Shown here: positions 1-10,800 of the stretch, in pieces
Layout: every line of letters begins with the position of its first letter
How positions within the stretch are numbered: the stretch's first letter is position 1
Assembly (NCBI GenBank): GCA_015039365.1
Contig: WION01000238.1
Coordinates: forward strand, 1 to 64,000
DNA: 64,000 nucleotides
Origin: Amanita rubescens
Lineage: Eukaryota; Basidiomycota; Agaricomycetes; Agaricales; Amanitaceae
Direction: 5' to 3'
The notes under the pieces: model-generated
The model's database searches: none
The model's input: only the letters and a program-made list of their open reading frames with translations
Told to the model about the DNA's origin: nothing
Made by a program: the position numbers and the translations under genes

Positions 1-7
1 TGGCTGA

Positions 8-1180
8 GCTGAAGCCACCAACGGCCACGCCAATTTTGTCTCTTCTGTCGCCTTCTCCCCTGATGGCAAACGCATCGTCTCTGGCTCAAATGATACGTCA
101 GTGCGGATGTGGGATGCCTCAACTGGGGCTGAACTGAAGGTGCTCCGTGGCCACAACTGGAAAATCAATTCCGTCGCCTTCTCCCCGGATGGCACGTGGA
201 TCATCTCTGGCTCAAATGAACGGTCGGGGGTGTGGGATGCCTCAACGGGCGCTGTGCTGAAGGTGCTCCATGGCCACACCGGGTTTGTCCATTCCGTCGC
301 CTTCTCCACTGATGGCATGCGCATCATCTCCGGCGCAGACGACAACTCAATACGGTTGTGGGATGCCTCGACTGGGGCTGAGCTGAAGGTGCTCAATGGC
401 CATGCCGGGCACGTCTATTCCGTTTCCTTCTCCCCTGATGCCACGTGGATCGTCTCTGGCTCGTATGACAAGTCAGTGCGGGTGTGGGATGCCTCAACTG
501 GGGCTGAGCTGAAGGTGCTCAGTGGCCACACCTGTAATGTCAATTCCGTCGCCTTCTCCCCTGATGGCAGACGCATCGTCTCTGGCTCACATGACAACTC
601 AGTGCGGGTGTGGGATGCCTCAACTGGGTTTGAGCTGAAGGCGCTCAATGGCCACATTGGTTCCGTCATGTCCGTCGCCTTCTCCCCTGATGGCACTCGC
701 ATCGTCTCTGGCTCATATGACAACTCAGTGCGGGTGTGGGATGCCTCAACTGGGGCTGAGCTGAAGGTGCTCAATGGCCACACCGGGCCGGTCAAATCTG
801 TCTCCTTCTCCCCTGACGGCACGCGCATCGTCTCTGGCTCATATGACAAGTCAGTGCGCGTGTGGGATGCCTCAACTGAGGCTGAGCGGCCTGAGCCTGT
901 GGTGCCAAGTTTTGACACACATTCAGTCAATTCCACCTGTATTACATTAGATGAAGAATCTGCACGGTTGTCCATTGTAGGCCGTGCTTACCCCGCTTGG
1001 ACCAGTAATACCCAAACACACTGGATCCTTTCAGCCCCTGGAGGTTATCCGCTAATGTGGGTGCCGGAGCTGGCTTATCCATACAGCGTCATCGTCATTT
1101 CCTGCGAAGGGTCTAACTTTATTAACTTCCAAGGTTGCAAGATTGGTCATGATTGGGCTGGTTGTTACATACCTAGCTAA
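8..1180 (+). CDS. WD40-repeat protein, 3' part (NLR-type C-terminus)
   Basis: About seven WD40 repeats of 42 residues (126 bp) run from the window edge to about 890; each follows the pattern GH-x5-SVAFSPDGTRIVSGS-x4-VRVWDASTG. They should fold as a beta-propeller protein-binding platform. The repeats are followed by a non-repeat tail of about 95 residues (ending GCKIGHDWAGCYIPS) of the kind that closes NACHT/NLR-like WD40 proteins in Agaricomycetes (recalled, not searched). The N-terminal effector and NACHT parts would lie to the left of the window. The reading frame is closed upstream by TGA at 5-7; comparison with the other units shows that one base is missing near 15-19, so the first repeat is frameshifted or the gene is already broken. 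The second complete repeat lacks one codon before VWD. Unit DNA is nearly identical, so slippage or unequal exchange is likely. Confidence 0.85.
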   Translation, partial: AEATNGHANFVSSVAFSPDGKRIVSGSNDTSVRMWDASTGAELKVLRGHNWKINSVAFSPDGTWIISGSNERSGVWDASTGAVLKVLHGHTGFVHSVAFSTDGMRIISGADDNSIRLWDASTGAELKVLNGHAGHVYSVSFSPDATWIVSGSYDKSVRVWDASTGAELKVLSGHTCNVNSVAFSPDGRRIVSGSHDNSVRVWDASTGFELKALNGHIGSVMSVAFSPDGTRIVSGSYDNSVRVWDASTGAELKVLNGHTGPVKSVSFSPDGTRIVSGSYDKSVRVWDASTEAERPEPVVPSFDTHSVNSTCITLDEESARLSIVGRAYPAWTSNTQTHWILSAPGGYPLMWVPELAYPYSVIVISCEGSNFINFQGCKIGHDWAGCYIPS

Positions 1181-1539
1181 GCATTGTAGTTTGTAAATCT
1201 CCTGTATACATATATGTGATTAATAACTTTCATATGTAAGCCAAGCGGTCAGGCCTTCAGGAGTCATTAATTGCAATCACTTCTCACCTCTTCGACGAAA
1301 GAGGGCTTTTACGGCATATGTACAACTTATGGACTTCACTTACTAACGAGTCAGGATCGGAATGCCTTGATCTTAGAATATGAACCACGTTCCAGGAGCA
1401 ACTCATAGGAAGGCTATAGCTACTTCAACGGCGATAGCGACATTGCGAACACCAAAATCAGTCTAGCCAATCTAGGAGATCATTGAAGGGGCTTCAGGAG
1501 CGTCGATGGTTGCTACTGGACAACACAATCTTTCTATTA
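1181..1539. other. intergenic, nothing recognised
   Basis: AT-rich sequence between the WD40 gene and the convergent prefoldin gene. It presumably holds both 3' ends. No coding frame or repeat was recognised. Confidence 0.5.
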
Positions 1540-1602
1540 CTACGTCTCCTTTCTCTTCTCCCCTTCTTCTCTGAGCCTTCTGTCCCGTCTTCGCTTGACA
1601 TC

Positions 1603-2389
1603 CTAGTTATACACTCGTGCTGTGTTCACTTCCATTATCGTCAGCTGTTCTCTTAGGAACTCGAGATCTTCGATTGTATTGTCCAACGTGCTTTGCGCTA
1701 TTTCCAGTTTTGATTTCAGAAGAGCAGTGGCCGCGGGTATTTTGTATGATAGCATGACATTTGCCTATAATCCAAGTCAATCGTGGGGTAAGTCTGATGG
1801 GTGATGGTAGGACGAACCCCAAGCCACAAATATACGGTGTCCGAATCTTCCAACTCGGCTTCCGCATACAATGTATCGTTCAGTTCAAACGTCGTTTTGA
1901 TCGGCTTGGACGGGCCTTCCTCTTCCTCTTCGAGCTCGTCCAATTCCTCGTCACTTCCAGAGGAAGCACTCTTGCCTTCCTGTTAACCTGCAATTAAGAA
2001 AATTTGGTAGCGATGAATGAATCACGCATACCCTTCTCTCCTGAAGGTGTTCCACCATATCCAAGGTCTTCTTGATATCCGGAATTTTCTCCTCGAGACT
2101 CTGGCGCCGCTGCGTCAGGTTACTATCCATGTACCTGTATTCGCTGTGCTTTCATAGACTAAGCATCAACATGTATTTTGATACATAAACGCATACGCCA
2201 ATGCGTCTTGGAAGGCTCTCAACGTCCCCTCGACGTCAGCGTCGGGACCCACGTATTGATCGACATCGGCCTAAGCAACTCAAAGTCAGTATTTCAACAT
2301 CTGATATTTCGATATACGCATACAATAAATGGGGCTTTAGGAATACCCCTTGGGTTCTTTTCTTCTGTGAAAACGGATTTTGTAAACAT
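1603..2389 (-). CDS. PAC10: prefoldin subunit 3 (PAC10/VBP1), premature stop near C-terminus
   Basis: Prefoldin 3 is a subunit of the hexameric cytosolic chaperone that passes nascent actin and tubulin to CCT. Five exons splice cleanly: 2389-2324, 2270-2197, 2134-2032, 1979-1818 and 1764-1603. The product begins MFTKSVFTEEKNPRG, close to the yeast Pac10 start. It has the first coiled-coil helix (YMDSNLTQRRQSLEEK), an acidic insert, the beta-hairpin core FELNDTLY...VYLWLG and the second helix (EDLEFLREQLTIMEVN). Translation stops at TAG 1605-1603 exactly where the family has Trp in VYNWDV. Downstream the same frame stays open for 20 codons of basic, family-like sequence (DVKRRRDRRLREEG...) to a second stop at 1542-1540. 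Only the C-terminal tail is lost, so function might survive. The gene is head to head with the MRD1-like gene, which carries the same kind of lesion. Confidence 0.88.
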
Positions 2390-2583
2390 TTCGTTGAAAG
2401 CGGCCCTTGAAGCAAAGCGAGCTGGACGACAATCGAGTACGTCGGCATCGTCCAAAGCGGAGTTTGTAGTTGGAATATGTCAAAGAGGTAAAGTCGCCTT
2501 CAAAGATTTTTTTCTTTCTCAAGTTCGTATTCTTCGCTGTTTTTTTTGTCGACTGTCGCTCATGCGCATACAGCTTGGACGGC
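2390..2583. promoter_or_regulatory. shared divergent promoter region
   Basis: About 194 bp separate the inferred start codons of the prefoldin 3 gene (-) and the MRD1-like gene (+), so regulatory sequence must be shared. It contains T-rich tracts around 2505-2550. No specific factor site was recognised. Confidence 0.5.
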
Positions 2584-3437
2584 ATGTCCCGTCTTCTTGT
2601 CAAAAGTCTACCCTCATATGTTACACCTGCTCGTCTCAAGGAACACTTTGAACAGCAAAAAGGGCCTGGGGGTATCCTTACTGACGTCAAAGTCGCACAC
2701 AAGAGGGACGGTACATCACGCCGATTTGATTTCATAGGGTACAAGACGGAAAAAGAGCCGAATGCAGCCAAAGAGTGGTTCGACCGAACGTTCCTTGATT
2801 CATCAAGAATCAGTGTTGAGATTGTCGAGGTACGTTTTTTTGTGCTTTAGTCCTCACTTCATAATGATAGCTTTGCCATTAACGTAGGGCGTCAAGAGCG
2901 CACCGGCCCCCCGGCCCAATAAACGACGGCGCTTGGGACCGTCGCCAAACGATGCTGAGCAGGCGGAAGTGACGTCCGAGAAAAGCAAGGTTTCGGGGAA
3001 AGACATCAAACAGGACGTAGAACGGGATGAATTTATGAAAATTATGAAACCGCGGACGAACAAAGGTCCATCATGGGCGAATGAAGATCCCCAAGCACCA
3101 GAGGCAGAGACCAAGGTCGAAGAACATACGGAAGAAGATGTCTCAAGCAAAGGCATATCTGATCTTGATTAGTTGAAGAAGCATACGTCAAAGAATGTAG
3201 ACAAGGTGGATAAAATTTTTGAACAATCTGATGACGAAGATGAAGAGGTATGGTCCCTGCGTTTTGACTATTTGGTAGCTCACAGACTTCTAGAAAGATG
3301 TTACCGAGCCCGATCCTCCAAAGGATCCAACGAAAGAAACAATATTGCAAACTTCACGTCTATTCCTGCGGAACCTAGCCTTTAGCTGCACAGAATCTGA
3401 TCTCGTAGAGTTATTCAAGCTGTTTGGTGGAAAATAA
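2584..3437 (+). pseudogene. MRD1: MRD1/RBM19-like rRNA-processing protein, truncated and interrupted
   Basis: MRD1 is a nucleolar protein with five or six RRMs needed for early pre-rRNA cleavage in the small-subunit processome. Exons 2584-2829, 2888-3247 and 3294-3437 encode RRM1 (start MSRLLVKSLPSYVTPARLKE, RNP1-like RRFDFIGYKT), a basic nuclear linker with NKRRRLG, and the acidic ISDLD segment. In the family the ISDLD motif continues with Trp-Leu-Lys; here the Trp codon is TAG (3170-3172), followed by in-frame LKKHTSKNVDKVDK. The third exon starts RRM2 (RNP2 LFLRNLAF) but ends at FKLFGGK-stop. The remaining RRMs, several hundred residues, are absent from the window. The gene is therefore a truncated relic, cut where the repeat-bearing region begins. 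A functional copy probably exists elsewhere because the gene is normally essential. Confidence 0.85.
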
Positions 3438-3439
3438 CA

Positions 3440-4940
3440 TACAACACTACATCCCACAGTGGGCACGGTCTCGCGTCTCGCCATTCTCGAGTTCAGACAT
3501 GAGAGTTGATGGCATGGTACGCGAGGAATGGTGGCGCGACACGCGTTGGTGAAGGGCAGTGACTACGAAGTGAAGATGATTAGAAAACGATTGAAAAATA
3601 AATAAATAAAAGAAAAACATACCGTTGTGGTACATTTCAGCGGTCGGCACCGAGGATGACCGATGACGTGGCACATAGATGGCATCTGTTGTCGAGGGGA
3701 GTTGGTGAAGAGTGGTGACCACAAAGTGAAGATGATTAGAAAACAATTTAACATATGAAAAAGTAAGGCGAAAAACGTACCGTTGTGGTACATTTCAGCA
3801 GCCAGTGTCGAGGATGATCGGAGACCAATGTCGTGGCATACTGATGACATCCGTAGTCGATGGGAGTGTTGGTGGTTTGACGCGCGCTGCTGAAAACGGT
3901 GTGGCACGAAGCAGTAAGCAAACAATTGAACAAAGAAAGAGAAACGTACCATTGCGGTACATTTCACATGATGTCGCACATCGACATCTGTTGTCCAAGC
4001 TGAGCCTACTAGTAGCCTTCGAAATGACACAAATAGAAGCGAGAACGCATTGAGCATTTGCTTCCTCAATTTTCCACATGCCCTGTGCGTGGGATGAGAA
4101 TTCTTGATGACGGGTTGCGAGTGTCTCGCGTATCGCCTGGACGTATTGGCACAAATTCCACGATAGGCGGGAAATGCCCCAATCGGGTTTCACCATCGCT
4201 TTGGGCGGGAGTTGCCGTGTGTGGAGTAAATTGGTATCGTCACCCTCCGAAAAGGAGCACTGTTGGGGTGTAGAGGGATCATGGGTGGATGTAAAGCGTT
4301 CCATGTAGCGATATTGGTATTTTTCCCAAAAGAAGATGTCGCAAAAAGGAGACGTTCACGGGCGAGCCTCTCCTTTTTTGGAAACAAGCTAAGCAGATAG
4401 TAGGAGGGGGGGAGATGGGTTACGCATAGTTGGAAGAGGTTTTTGGTGGCTAGGATTGGGTATAGAGGGATTCCTGCGTAGTTGTAAGAGTCGTCGGGAA
4501 GCAGGATTTGGCATGTTGGAGTATAAAGGTTCACAGATGGACGTAGAGGGGTTTCATGCGGTGAGTACGAAAGTTGAGGCAGGATAGTCATGAAACATAG
4601 CTGGTCAGCACAATTGAACGGTTTAGAGAGGGAACACATACCTTGTGTAGGTGCTATGTCGACACGAGAGAGCAGAAGAGAGTGACAGAGCTGAGAGAAG
4701 ACGACCAGATTTGGGGAGGCAGAGGACACAGCAACTGAGGGAATAATCCATATCGGTCGCGTCTTCTTTATTGGCACCGGGAATGTTGACATCTTTGTCT
4801 TCTTCGTCAGAGTGGAAATATCTGTATTGATAGGAATCGTCATCATCAACATCACGAAAGTACGAGACAGACTCTACATACTCGGTATCGTCTTGATCTT
4901 TTGTTAAATGGGAAGTTAAGAGGGTGTTGGTAAAGAGGCG
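3440..4940 (-). CDS. unrecognised spliced gene with acidic N-terminal part (approximate span)
   Basis: Several open stretches on the minus strand look coding but belong to no family I know. Around 4910-4740 a frame reads as an acidic, Tyr-rich protein (TKDQDDTEYVESVSYFRD then DVDDDDSYQYRYFHSDEED). Around 4304-4020 another reads KPDWGISRLSWNLCQYVQ followed by an alpha-helical stretch. Further downstream lie repeated short exon-like pieces ending in EMYHNG or EMYRNG, each immediately followed by a GTACG or GTATG donor. Exon joins could not be settled, so the span is approximate. The gene abuts the broken end of the MRD1 relic. Alternatives are a decayed gene or part of a mobile element. Confidence 0.3.
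3540..3990. repeat. three-unit imperfect tandem repeat (about 157-170 bp)
   Basis: The string GTACATTTCA recurs near 3631, 3788 and 3958. Each copy is preceded by a T-poor, A-rich stretch and followed by related sequence (CGAGGATGAxCGGA, ACAxATGGCATC or variants, GTxGATGGGAG). On the minus strand each unit looks like a short exon ending in CAACG or CAATG, then a GTACGTTT-type donor and a T-rich intron. The pattern suggests tandem duplication of an exon-intron unit. Confidence 0.65.
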
Positions 4941-5337
4941 TGACCTAGCACCTAGGTCTCATCCAAGAGGCGTAGTGTTGCGTTTCGCCGCACGACCTGT
5001 TGTTATGTCTCGCGTCTGTCCGGGGACGTTTGTTGCCGGAAAATGCCGTGCGCGATAGCGTGTCTCGGGTCTCGCCGGCCAATTGGTCGGTTAAAGCCGC
5101 ACCAGGAAGAGACCGAGTCCTTTCAGGCCTCGGAAAAACTGCGACTGTTATGATATCCTGCCTAAGGAGCACGATCGAATTAGATTTTGCTATAGTAGAC
5201 GTCAGAGACATTGGACAATTTCTACCCCGGTTTACGCCTATGTAATACAAATACACAATCTGACACACGACCCCAACTTTTAAAGTCACGTTCTCATTGA
5301 TCACCTTTGCTTTCTCTGCAACCACGGCCAGCATATC
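4941..5337. other. upstream region of the carrier gene
   Basis: No convincing coding frame. The last 100 bp before the carrier start codon, including the C/T-rich stretch around 5280-5330, probably serve as its promoter and 5' leader. Confidence 0.4.
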
Positions 5338-6988
5338 ATGTCGTCTCAGCAATCCACCGTTGCCCCGCCAGCATCTGTTTCGGTGCCCCCGAAGAAGAAG
5401 CCATATCCATTCTGGCTAGGAGGTTCGTCATTCTTTATATGGTGACCTGTGCGCACTTTATCAAGCTCCTGCAAATCCGATGTAGGTGTTGCCGCAACGA
5501 TAGCTGCATCTGTTACACAGTAAGCTACTGCACTCAACACATGTTTGATTTCACGTGCTTATCGAACGGGTAGCCCACTCGACCTGACTAAGGTCCGACT
5601 CCAGGCGTCAGGGGACAAGCGGATGATAGAGAGTTTGAAGAAGACAGTTAGAACGGCAGGTGAGTTGAGGCTATATGCGTCAAATGTATGCGTCTCACGA
5701 TTCCAAAGGTTTCCGTGGTTTGTTCGACGGCATTACCGGGACTTGGTTGAGACAAATGTCCTATTCTGTTTGCCGATTTTGGGCGTACGATGAGAGTAAG
5801 AAGCTCTTGGGAGCTGGGAAGGATGCCCCAGCCTGGAGATTGGTCGCAGCAGGAGGCATGGGTAAGCCTATCCGGCATCGCCTCGTCACGCATATACTCA
5901 CGACCCGTAGCTGGAGGTATCGCTGGGCTCGTTGGGAATCCAGGAGGTCTGCACGCTGCTCTTTCCCACCACGATCATGAGTCACTGATCTCAATTGCAA
6001 CGCTTCAGAAATCGTGATGGTGCGATTGCAGGGCGACTTCGCGAAGCCCCCTGAGAAGAGATTCAACTACAAGCATTCTATTGATGCATTGTATCGGGTG
6101 AGTACAATTGTGCTCGTGCTATCCCCTATCTTGGCGGAAACCCACTTCCGATTGGCGGTATCCCGATCCGCAGTGCGGGGGAGGCTGTGCCAGCGTCGCT
6201 GCCGGCAATCTCAAACACTGATAATCGGTGATGCTCGGTGATGCCGCATAGATCAGAGAGGCATTTACTCTGATGGCAAATCAGCATTTTCAATCGATGA
6301 ACGATTTTTTATCCGGAGTGAATACTAATACTACATTTATAGATGATTCGCGAAGAGGGAATATCATCATTGAGTAGAGGTGTAGGACCGAATGTTTTCC
6401 GTGCAATTCTCATGAATGCCAGTCAGCTGGCATCGTACGTAGAAGTACCTGCCAGAATCCCGGTTCCGGAATCTGATGCTTGCTGTCTAGGTACGACTTT
6501 TTCAAAGCAGAATTAATCAAGTCCGGATATTTCCGTGACAACATGGTCTGCCATTTCTCCGCAAGCTTCGCTGCCGTAAGCTGCGCCGTGAAAGTCGATC
6601 ACCGGCAATGCTGATGGTGTCTTCATTTCAGGGAACCGTTGCCACAACTGTTTGTTCGCCGGCTGATGTCTTGAAGGTCCCTTTCCCTAAACCTTTTGTG
6701 CTTCACCAGCCTAATTCCCATAACAGAGTCGTATTATGAATGCGTCCGGACCTGGATCTAGCGTAAGCTAATTTACACACAAGCGTATCTCTCACTCACC
6801 TTTTTCAAAAGTCAACTCTCGCAGTCATCAGGTCATCCCTCAAGAACGAAGGCGCCATGTTCATGTTTAAGGGATGGCTTCCTGCTTGGACGCGTCTAAA
6901 CCCGACGACCATCCTGATTTTCTTGACTCTTGAACAGTTGAAGATCGCTGTCGATTACTCGCGTTCTCGCGGCTATAACTTTGTATAA
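5338..6988 (+). CDS. DIC1: mitochondrial dicarboxylate carrier (SLC25 family)
   Basis: Inner-membrane carrier exchanging malate or succinate for phosphate. Nine introns can be removed with GT..AG ends to give a protein of about 290 residues. The start ATG at 5338 gives MSSQQSTVAPP...KKKPYPFWLGG. The three mitochondrial-carrier signature regions are present in order: PLDLTKVRLQ (after the second intron), NPGEIVMVRLQGD in the middle third, and SPADVLKSRIMN in the last third. The C-terminal FMFKGWLPAWTRLNPTTILI followed by LEQLK is characteristic of Dic1-type carriers. In the second repeat the usual Pro-Ala-Asp is replaced by Pro-Gly-Glu, still an acidic residue at the salt-bridge position. The intron near 6099-6341 is much longer than the others. 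Frames look intact. Confidence 0.9.
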
Positions 6989-7801
6989 CAGTGATGAATT
7001 AACGCCAAGTGTCTGTAGGATAGATAGCTGGACTGTGTATTTATACCTAGAGGGGAAACACCAAAGTGGGGGGAATGAACAGTGCGTACGTTGATCTGAA
7101 AATCATCACTTCAGCGTCCAACGTCCAACCGAGACGAACAATGGACGGCATATCAAACGCCGTTGCTTGTTGTTACTAATTCTGAGGATCTGAAGCGCAG
7201 CGTGCCTTGAAGCTATCATGGCAGAGAATAATTCAATGATCTTACGCCGCCAATGCCAGCAGCAAAGCTTTCGTTATCATGCATCATGGACACTGAACAT
7301 ATGTACAGTGCACAATTGGTGTATGTTATGAGTTTTGGTTCTTGGTTCTTGGTCATGGAATTTGGATTCCTAAGGTCCTTCCGGATAGCTGTACCCTGGC
7401 CCTCGTCGACTAATCGGAAGGCAGATAACGCGCCACTTTGTGTCTTGATACACCGGGTGTCCACGTCGCTGACAAAAAAAAGTCTCGCTTTTTTTCTTAC
7501 ATCGCTACGACGCTACCATAACTGTAATGGTTTACTTCACCGGCACCACTGGTACATTGTCCAAGAGACTACCAAATCAAGAGTCTTGAAAGACGAGATT
7601 CTAGGAGACAATGTAATTCGGGGAAGAAGTTGGCTTGACATGATGCCTCGTTAGTTCCTTCAAATCAGCGATTGACTTCATTGAGCAATCAATATTGAAC
7701 AGTCGACGATTACATGAGGATATTGATTTGAGATCTACAACTACCTAGAATCATACGTGCCTTCATATATGTGGAAAAAGAAAAAGAGCTGCAATGTATT
7801 A
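6989..7801. other. intergenic with part of a dispersed repeat
   Basis: Region between the carrier and the convergent kinase gene. No gene was recognised. Positions 7390-7475 resemble 12872-12990 (shared CCCTGGCCC, GGAAGGCAGATAA, CGCCACTTT.TGT and GTGTCCACG blocks in the same order), so a degenerate dispersed element is likely. Confidence 0.5.
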
Positions 7802-10800
7802 CTACTGGTCTATCGGCCTTTCAGGCACCAAAGCACGGACATTCGGATGTAATCCACCAAGAACGATTCTTCGCAATTCTGTGGAGGCCAAATCCCCTCT
7901 ATATGGTACCGTGTCGACGATGCTCTAGGATGTGCGTTAGAAAGTTGAGGCAACACTACGAAGACCATATCTTACCCCCTTATCACCTTTAACGAGCGCC
8001 GTCAAGACCTCTTTCGCATCTGGCTCGTCTCCGATCTGTACGAATTGGATGCCCATCGTATTGGGATGGTATCTGGAGTTTTTCAGGCGCGCCACGGCTT
8101 GCTCGATGACGCTAGCCGGGTCGTCAGCTACAAGGACAAACCGAATAAGCTCATGAGGCCGATTTTACTGTCAAAGAGATTAACGCACTTGGCACTCCGT
8201 CCGTAAGGACAATGATATCTAACGGCGGAATCTTTGAGTACTCTTCGGAGTTGGAGACGGTACGGTCGATTCTGTCAAGATGGCTATTAAGCACGTCTTT
8301 CAATATTGCCCCCGTCGGCGTCCATCCTTGCGAAGATTATAAATCTAGGAACGAATACAACAATAGTGTATTCCCTACCGCTTGGCATAATACCGTCAAA
8401 TCTCGATTTAATTGTTTCTGCACCCTGCTAAAAGTGAGACCGAAGCTGCGACGCATCGTATACACACGCACTTGTGCTCCTTGATCATAGATATCGCAGT
8501 TCATGAATCGCAGGCTCATTGAGCGCACGTTCAGCTTTAATGCGTAGTCTGCGATTTCAAGAAGTGCATCCCGGGTTTCGTCCCACCGAGATCCTAACAT
8601 CTGTTATGGTCGTACTGAGATTGATTACTTCCACCATGGCACTCTACTTACCGATCCGGAGTCGTCGATTATGAATAAGACATCATAGTTCCTTTGATTT
8701 TCCGATCAGTAAGATAGTACATCAAGAACTTACCTAAGATAGTCCTCTATCACGGTTGGCCGAGGCATATCCATCACTGGATTATAACCCTGGACAGTTT
8801 GCGGTGGAGGCGGAGGTTTCATGACCTGAGCTATCTCCATATTAGCAGGAGGTTCTGGAGGGGGTGCAGTGTCTTTGGCGAGCCAGCTCTCAGGCACCAA
8901 GGCACGGACATTCGGATGTAATCCACCAAGAACGATTCTTCGCAATTCTGGAGGCCAAAACCTCTGTATGGCACCGTGTCGACGATGCTCTAGGATGTGC
9001 GTTAGAAAGTTGAGGTAACACTACGAAGACCATATCTTACCCTTATCACCTTTAACGAGCGCCGTCAAGCCTCTTTCGCATCTGGCTCGTCTCCGATCTG
9101 TATGAATTGATGCCCATCGTGTTGGGATGGTATCGGAGCTTTTCAGGCGCGCCACGGCTTGCTGATGACATCAGCCGGGTCGTCAGCTACAAGGCAAGAA
9201 TAAGACTCATGAGGCGATTTACTGTCAAAGAGAACAACACACTTGGCACTCCGTCCGTAAGGACAATGATATCTAACGGCGGAATCTTTGAGTACTCTCG
9301 GAGTTGGCGATGGTACGGTCGATTCTGTCAAGATGGCTATTAAGCACGTCTTTCAATATTGCCCCCGTCGGCGTCCATCCTTGCGAAGATTATAAATCTA
9401 GGAACGAATACAACAATAGTGTATTCCCTACCGCTTGGCATAATACCGTCAAATCTCGATTTAATTGTTTCTGCACCCTGCTAAAAGTGAGACCGAAGCT
9501 GCGACGCATCGTATACACACGCACTTGTGCTCCTTGATCATAGATATCGCAGTTCATGAATCGCAGGCTCATTGAGCGCACGTTCAGCTTTAATGCGTAG
9601 TCTGCGATTTCAAGAAGTGCATCCCGGGTTTCGTCCCACCGAGATCCTAACATCTGTTATGGTCGTACTGAGATTGATTACTTCCACCATGGCACTCTAC
9701 TTACCGATCCGGAGTCGTCGATTATGAATAAGACATCATAGTTCCTTTGATTTTCCGATCAGTACAGAATAAGTTACATCAAGGAAACACTTACCTAAGA
9801 TAGTCCTCTATCACGGTTGGCCGAGGCATATCCATCACTGGATTATAACCCTGGACAGTTGATGCGTGTGGAGGCGGAGGTTTCATGACCTGAGCTATCT
9901 CCATAGTAGCAGGAGATTCCAGACTCGGAGGTGGAGATCTATGTTCGAAGCAATCTCCTCTGCTAGGGGGCCGTAACGATTGGGTAGCATCAGCATCCCT
10001 TTCAGGAGGCTAAGAATTGGCAAAAAATTAGTAAAGAATTGTCGAAGGAACAACTTTGGTCCTGCACACCGTGGTACCGGATGTTGACGGGGACAAAGAT
10101 GCGTCTTGAAACATCCCGCCATTTTGAGCACTAGTTGGGGGAGACACACTTTGAGAAATAGCCATCATTTGTTCTGTGACATCTTTCATTGTTGGTCGTT
10201 TCAGTGGTTCCGTCGCCAGCACTGCTTAATCAGCTTCCATGCCTCATCACTCAAGGGCGGCTCATTTTGTCGAGGTGGACGTTTACCTCGAGAGACAAGG
10301 GTCATAATCTGTATCTCCTGTCTACCAGCAAAGGGTATCCTATCGTAGTGGATCTAGGCAATTCAGAAACAATACGAGCAAGTTTCTGCGACGCACTTCA
10401 TAATAGATACATCCAAATGCATAGACGTCCGACATTTGTGTCCTTAATGGGTCTTCAGCTGACGGGTCCGAGTCATCGACATCCTCAAGGCATCCGAATA
10501 ACTCTGGGGCTGAAAAGTTGATATGCTTTGCTCCAGATTGGGTATTGGTAGCATCCAAGAGTCTGGTCAGTCCTAAATCTGCGATTTGAACGCGAAAATC
10601 AGCATCCAAGAGGACATTCTCCTGAAGAGAAAGGTTAGCATTTCAACAACGCGTGTTTAAGGTAGCGTACCCCGCGTATGTCACCGTGAACCACACCTTC
10701 CGAATGAATGTACTCCATGCCTTGGGCCACTTCTGACATCTTTCTTGAGAGTGAGCTTCGATGAAGAGCCAAAGGAAGAAAAACCATACACGTTCTGTTA

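Noticed and set aside
415..975. 186-codon open frame on the minus strand within the WD40 gene
   Set aside because: It is the shadow of the repeat array: its own repeats mirror the 126-bp units and no independent protein motif is present.
1600..1610. Stop-codon recoding at the prefoldin TAG
   Set aside because: No recoding signal is evident; selenocysteine uses TGA, and pyrrolysine is unknown in fungi. Simple nonsense mutation or error is the economical reading.
3540..3990. The tandem array as a CRISPR-like structure
   Set aside because: Units are long and imperfect throughout with no constant repeat and variable spacer pattern, and the genome is fungal.
4190..4855. 221-codon minus-strand frame taken as a single gene
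   Set aside because: The overlapping frame at 4740-4910 is acidic and far more protein-like, and the 221-codon frame has no motif; a spliced gene using other frames is more likely.
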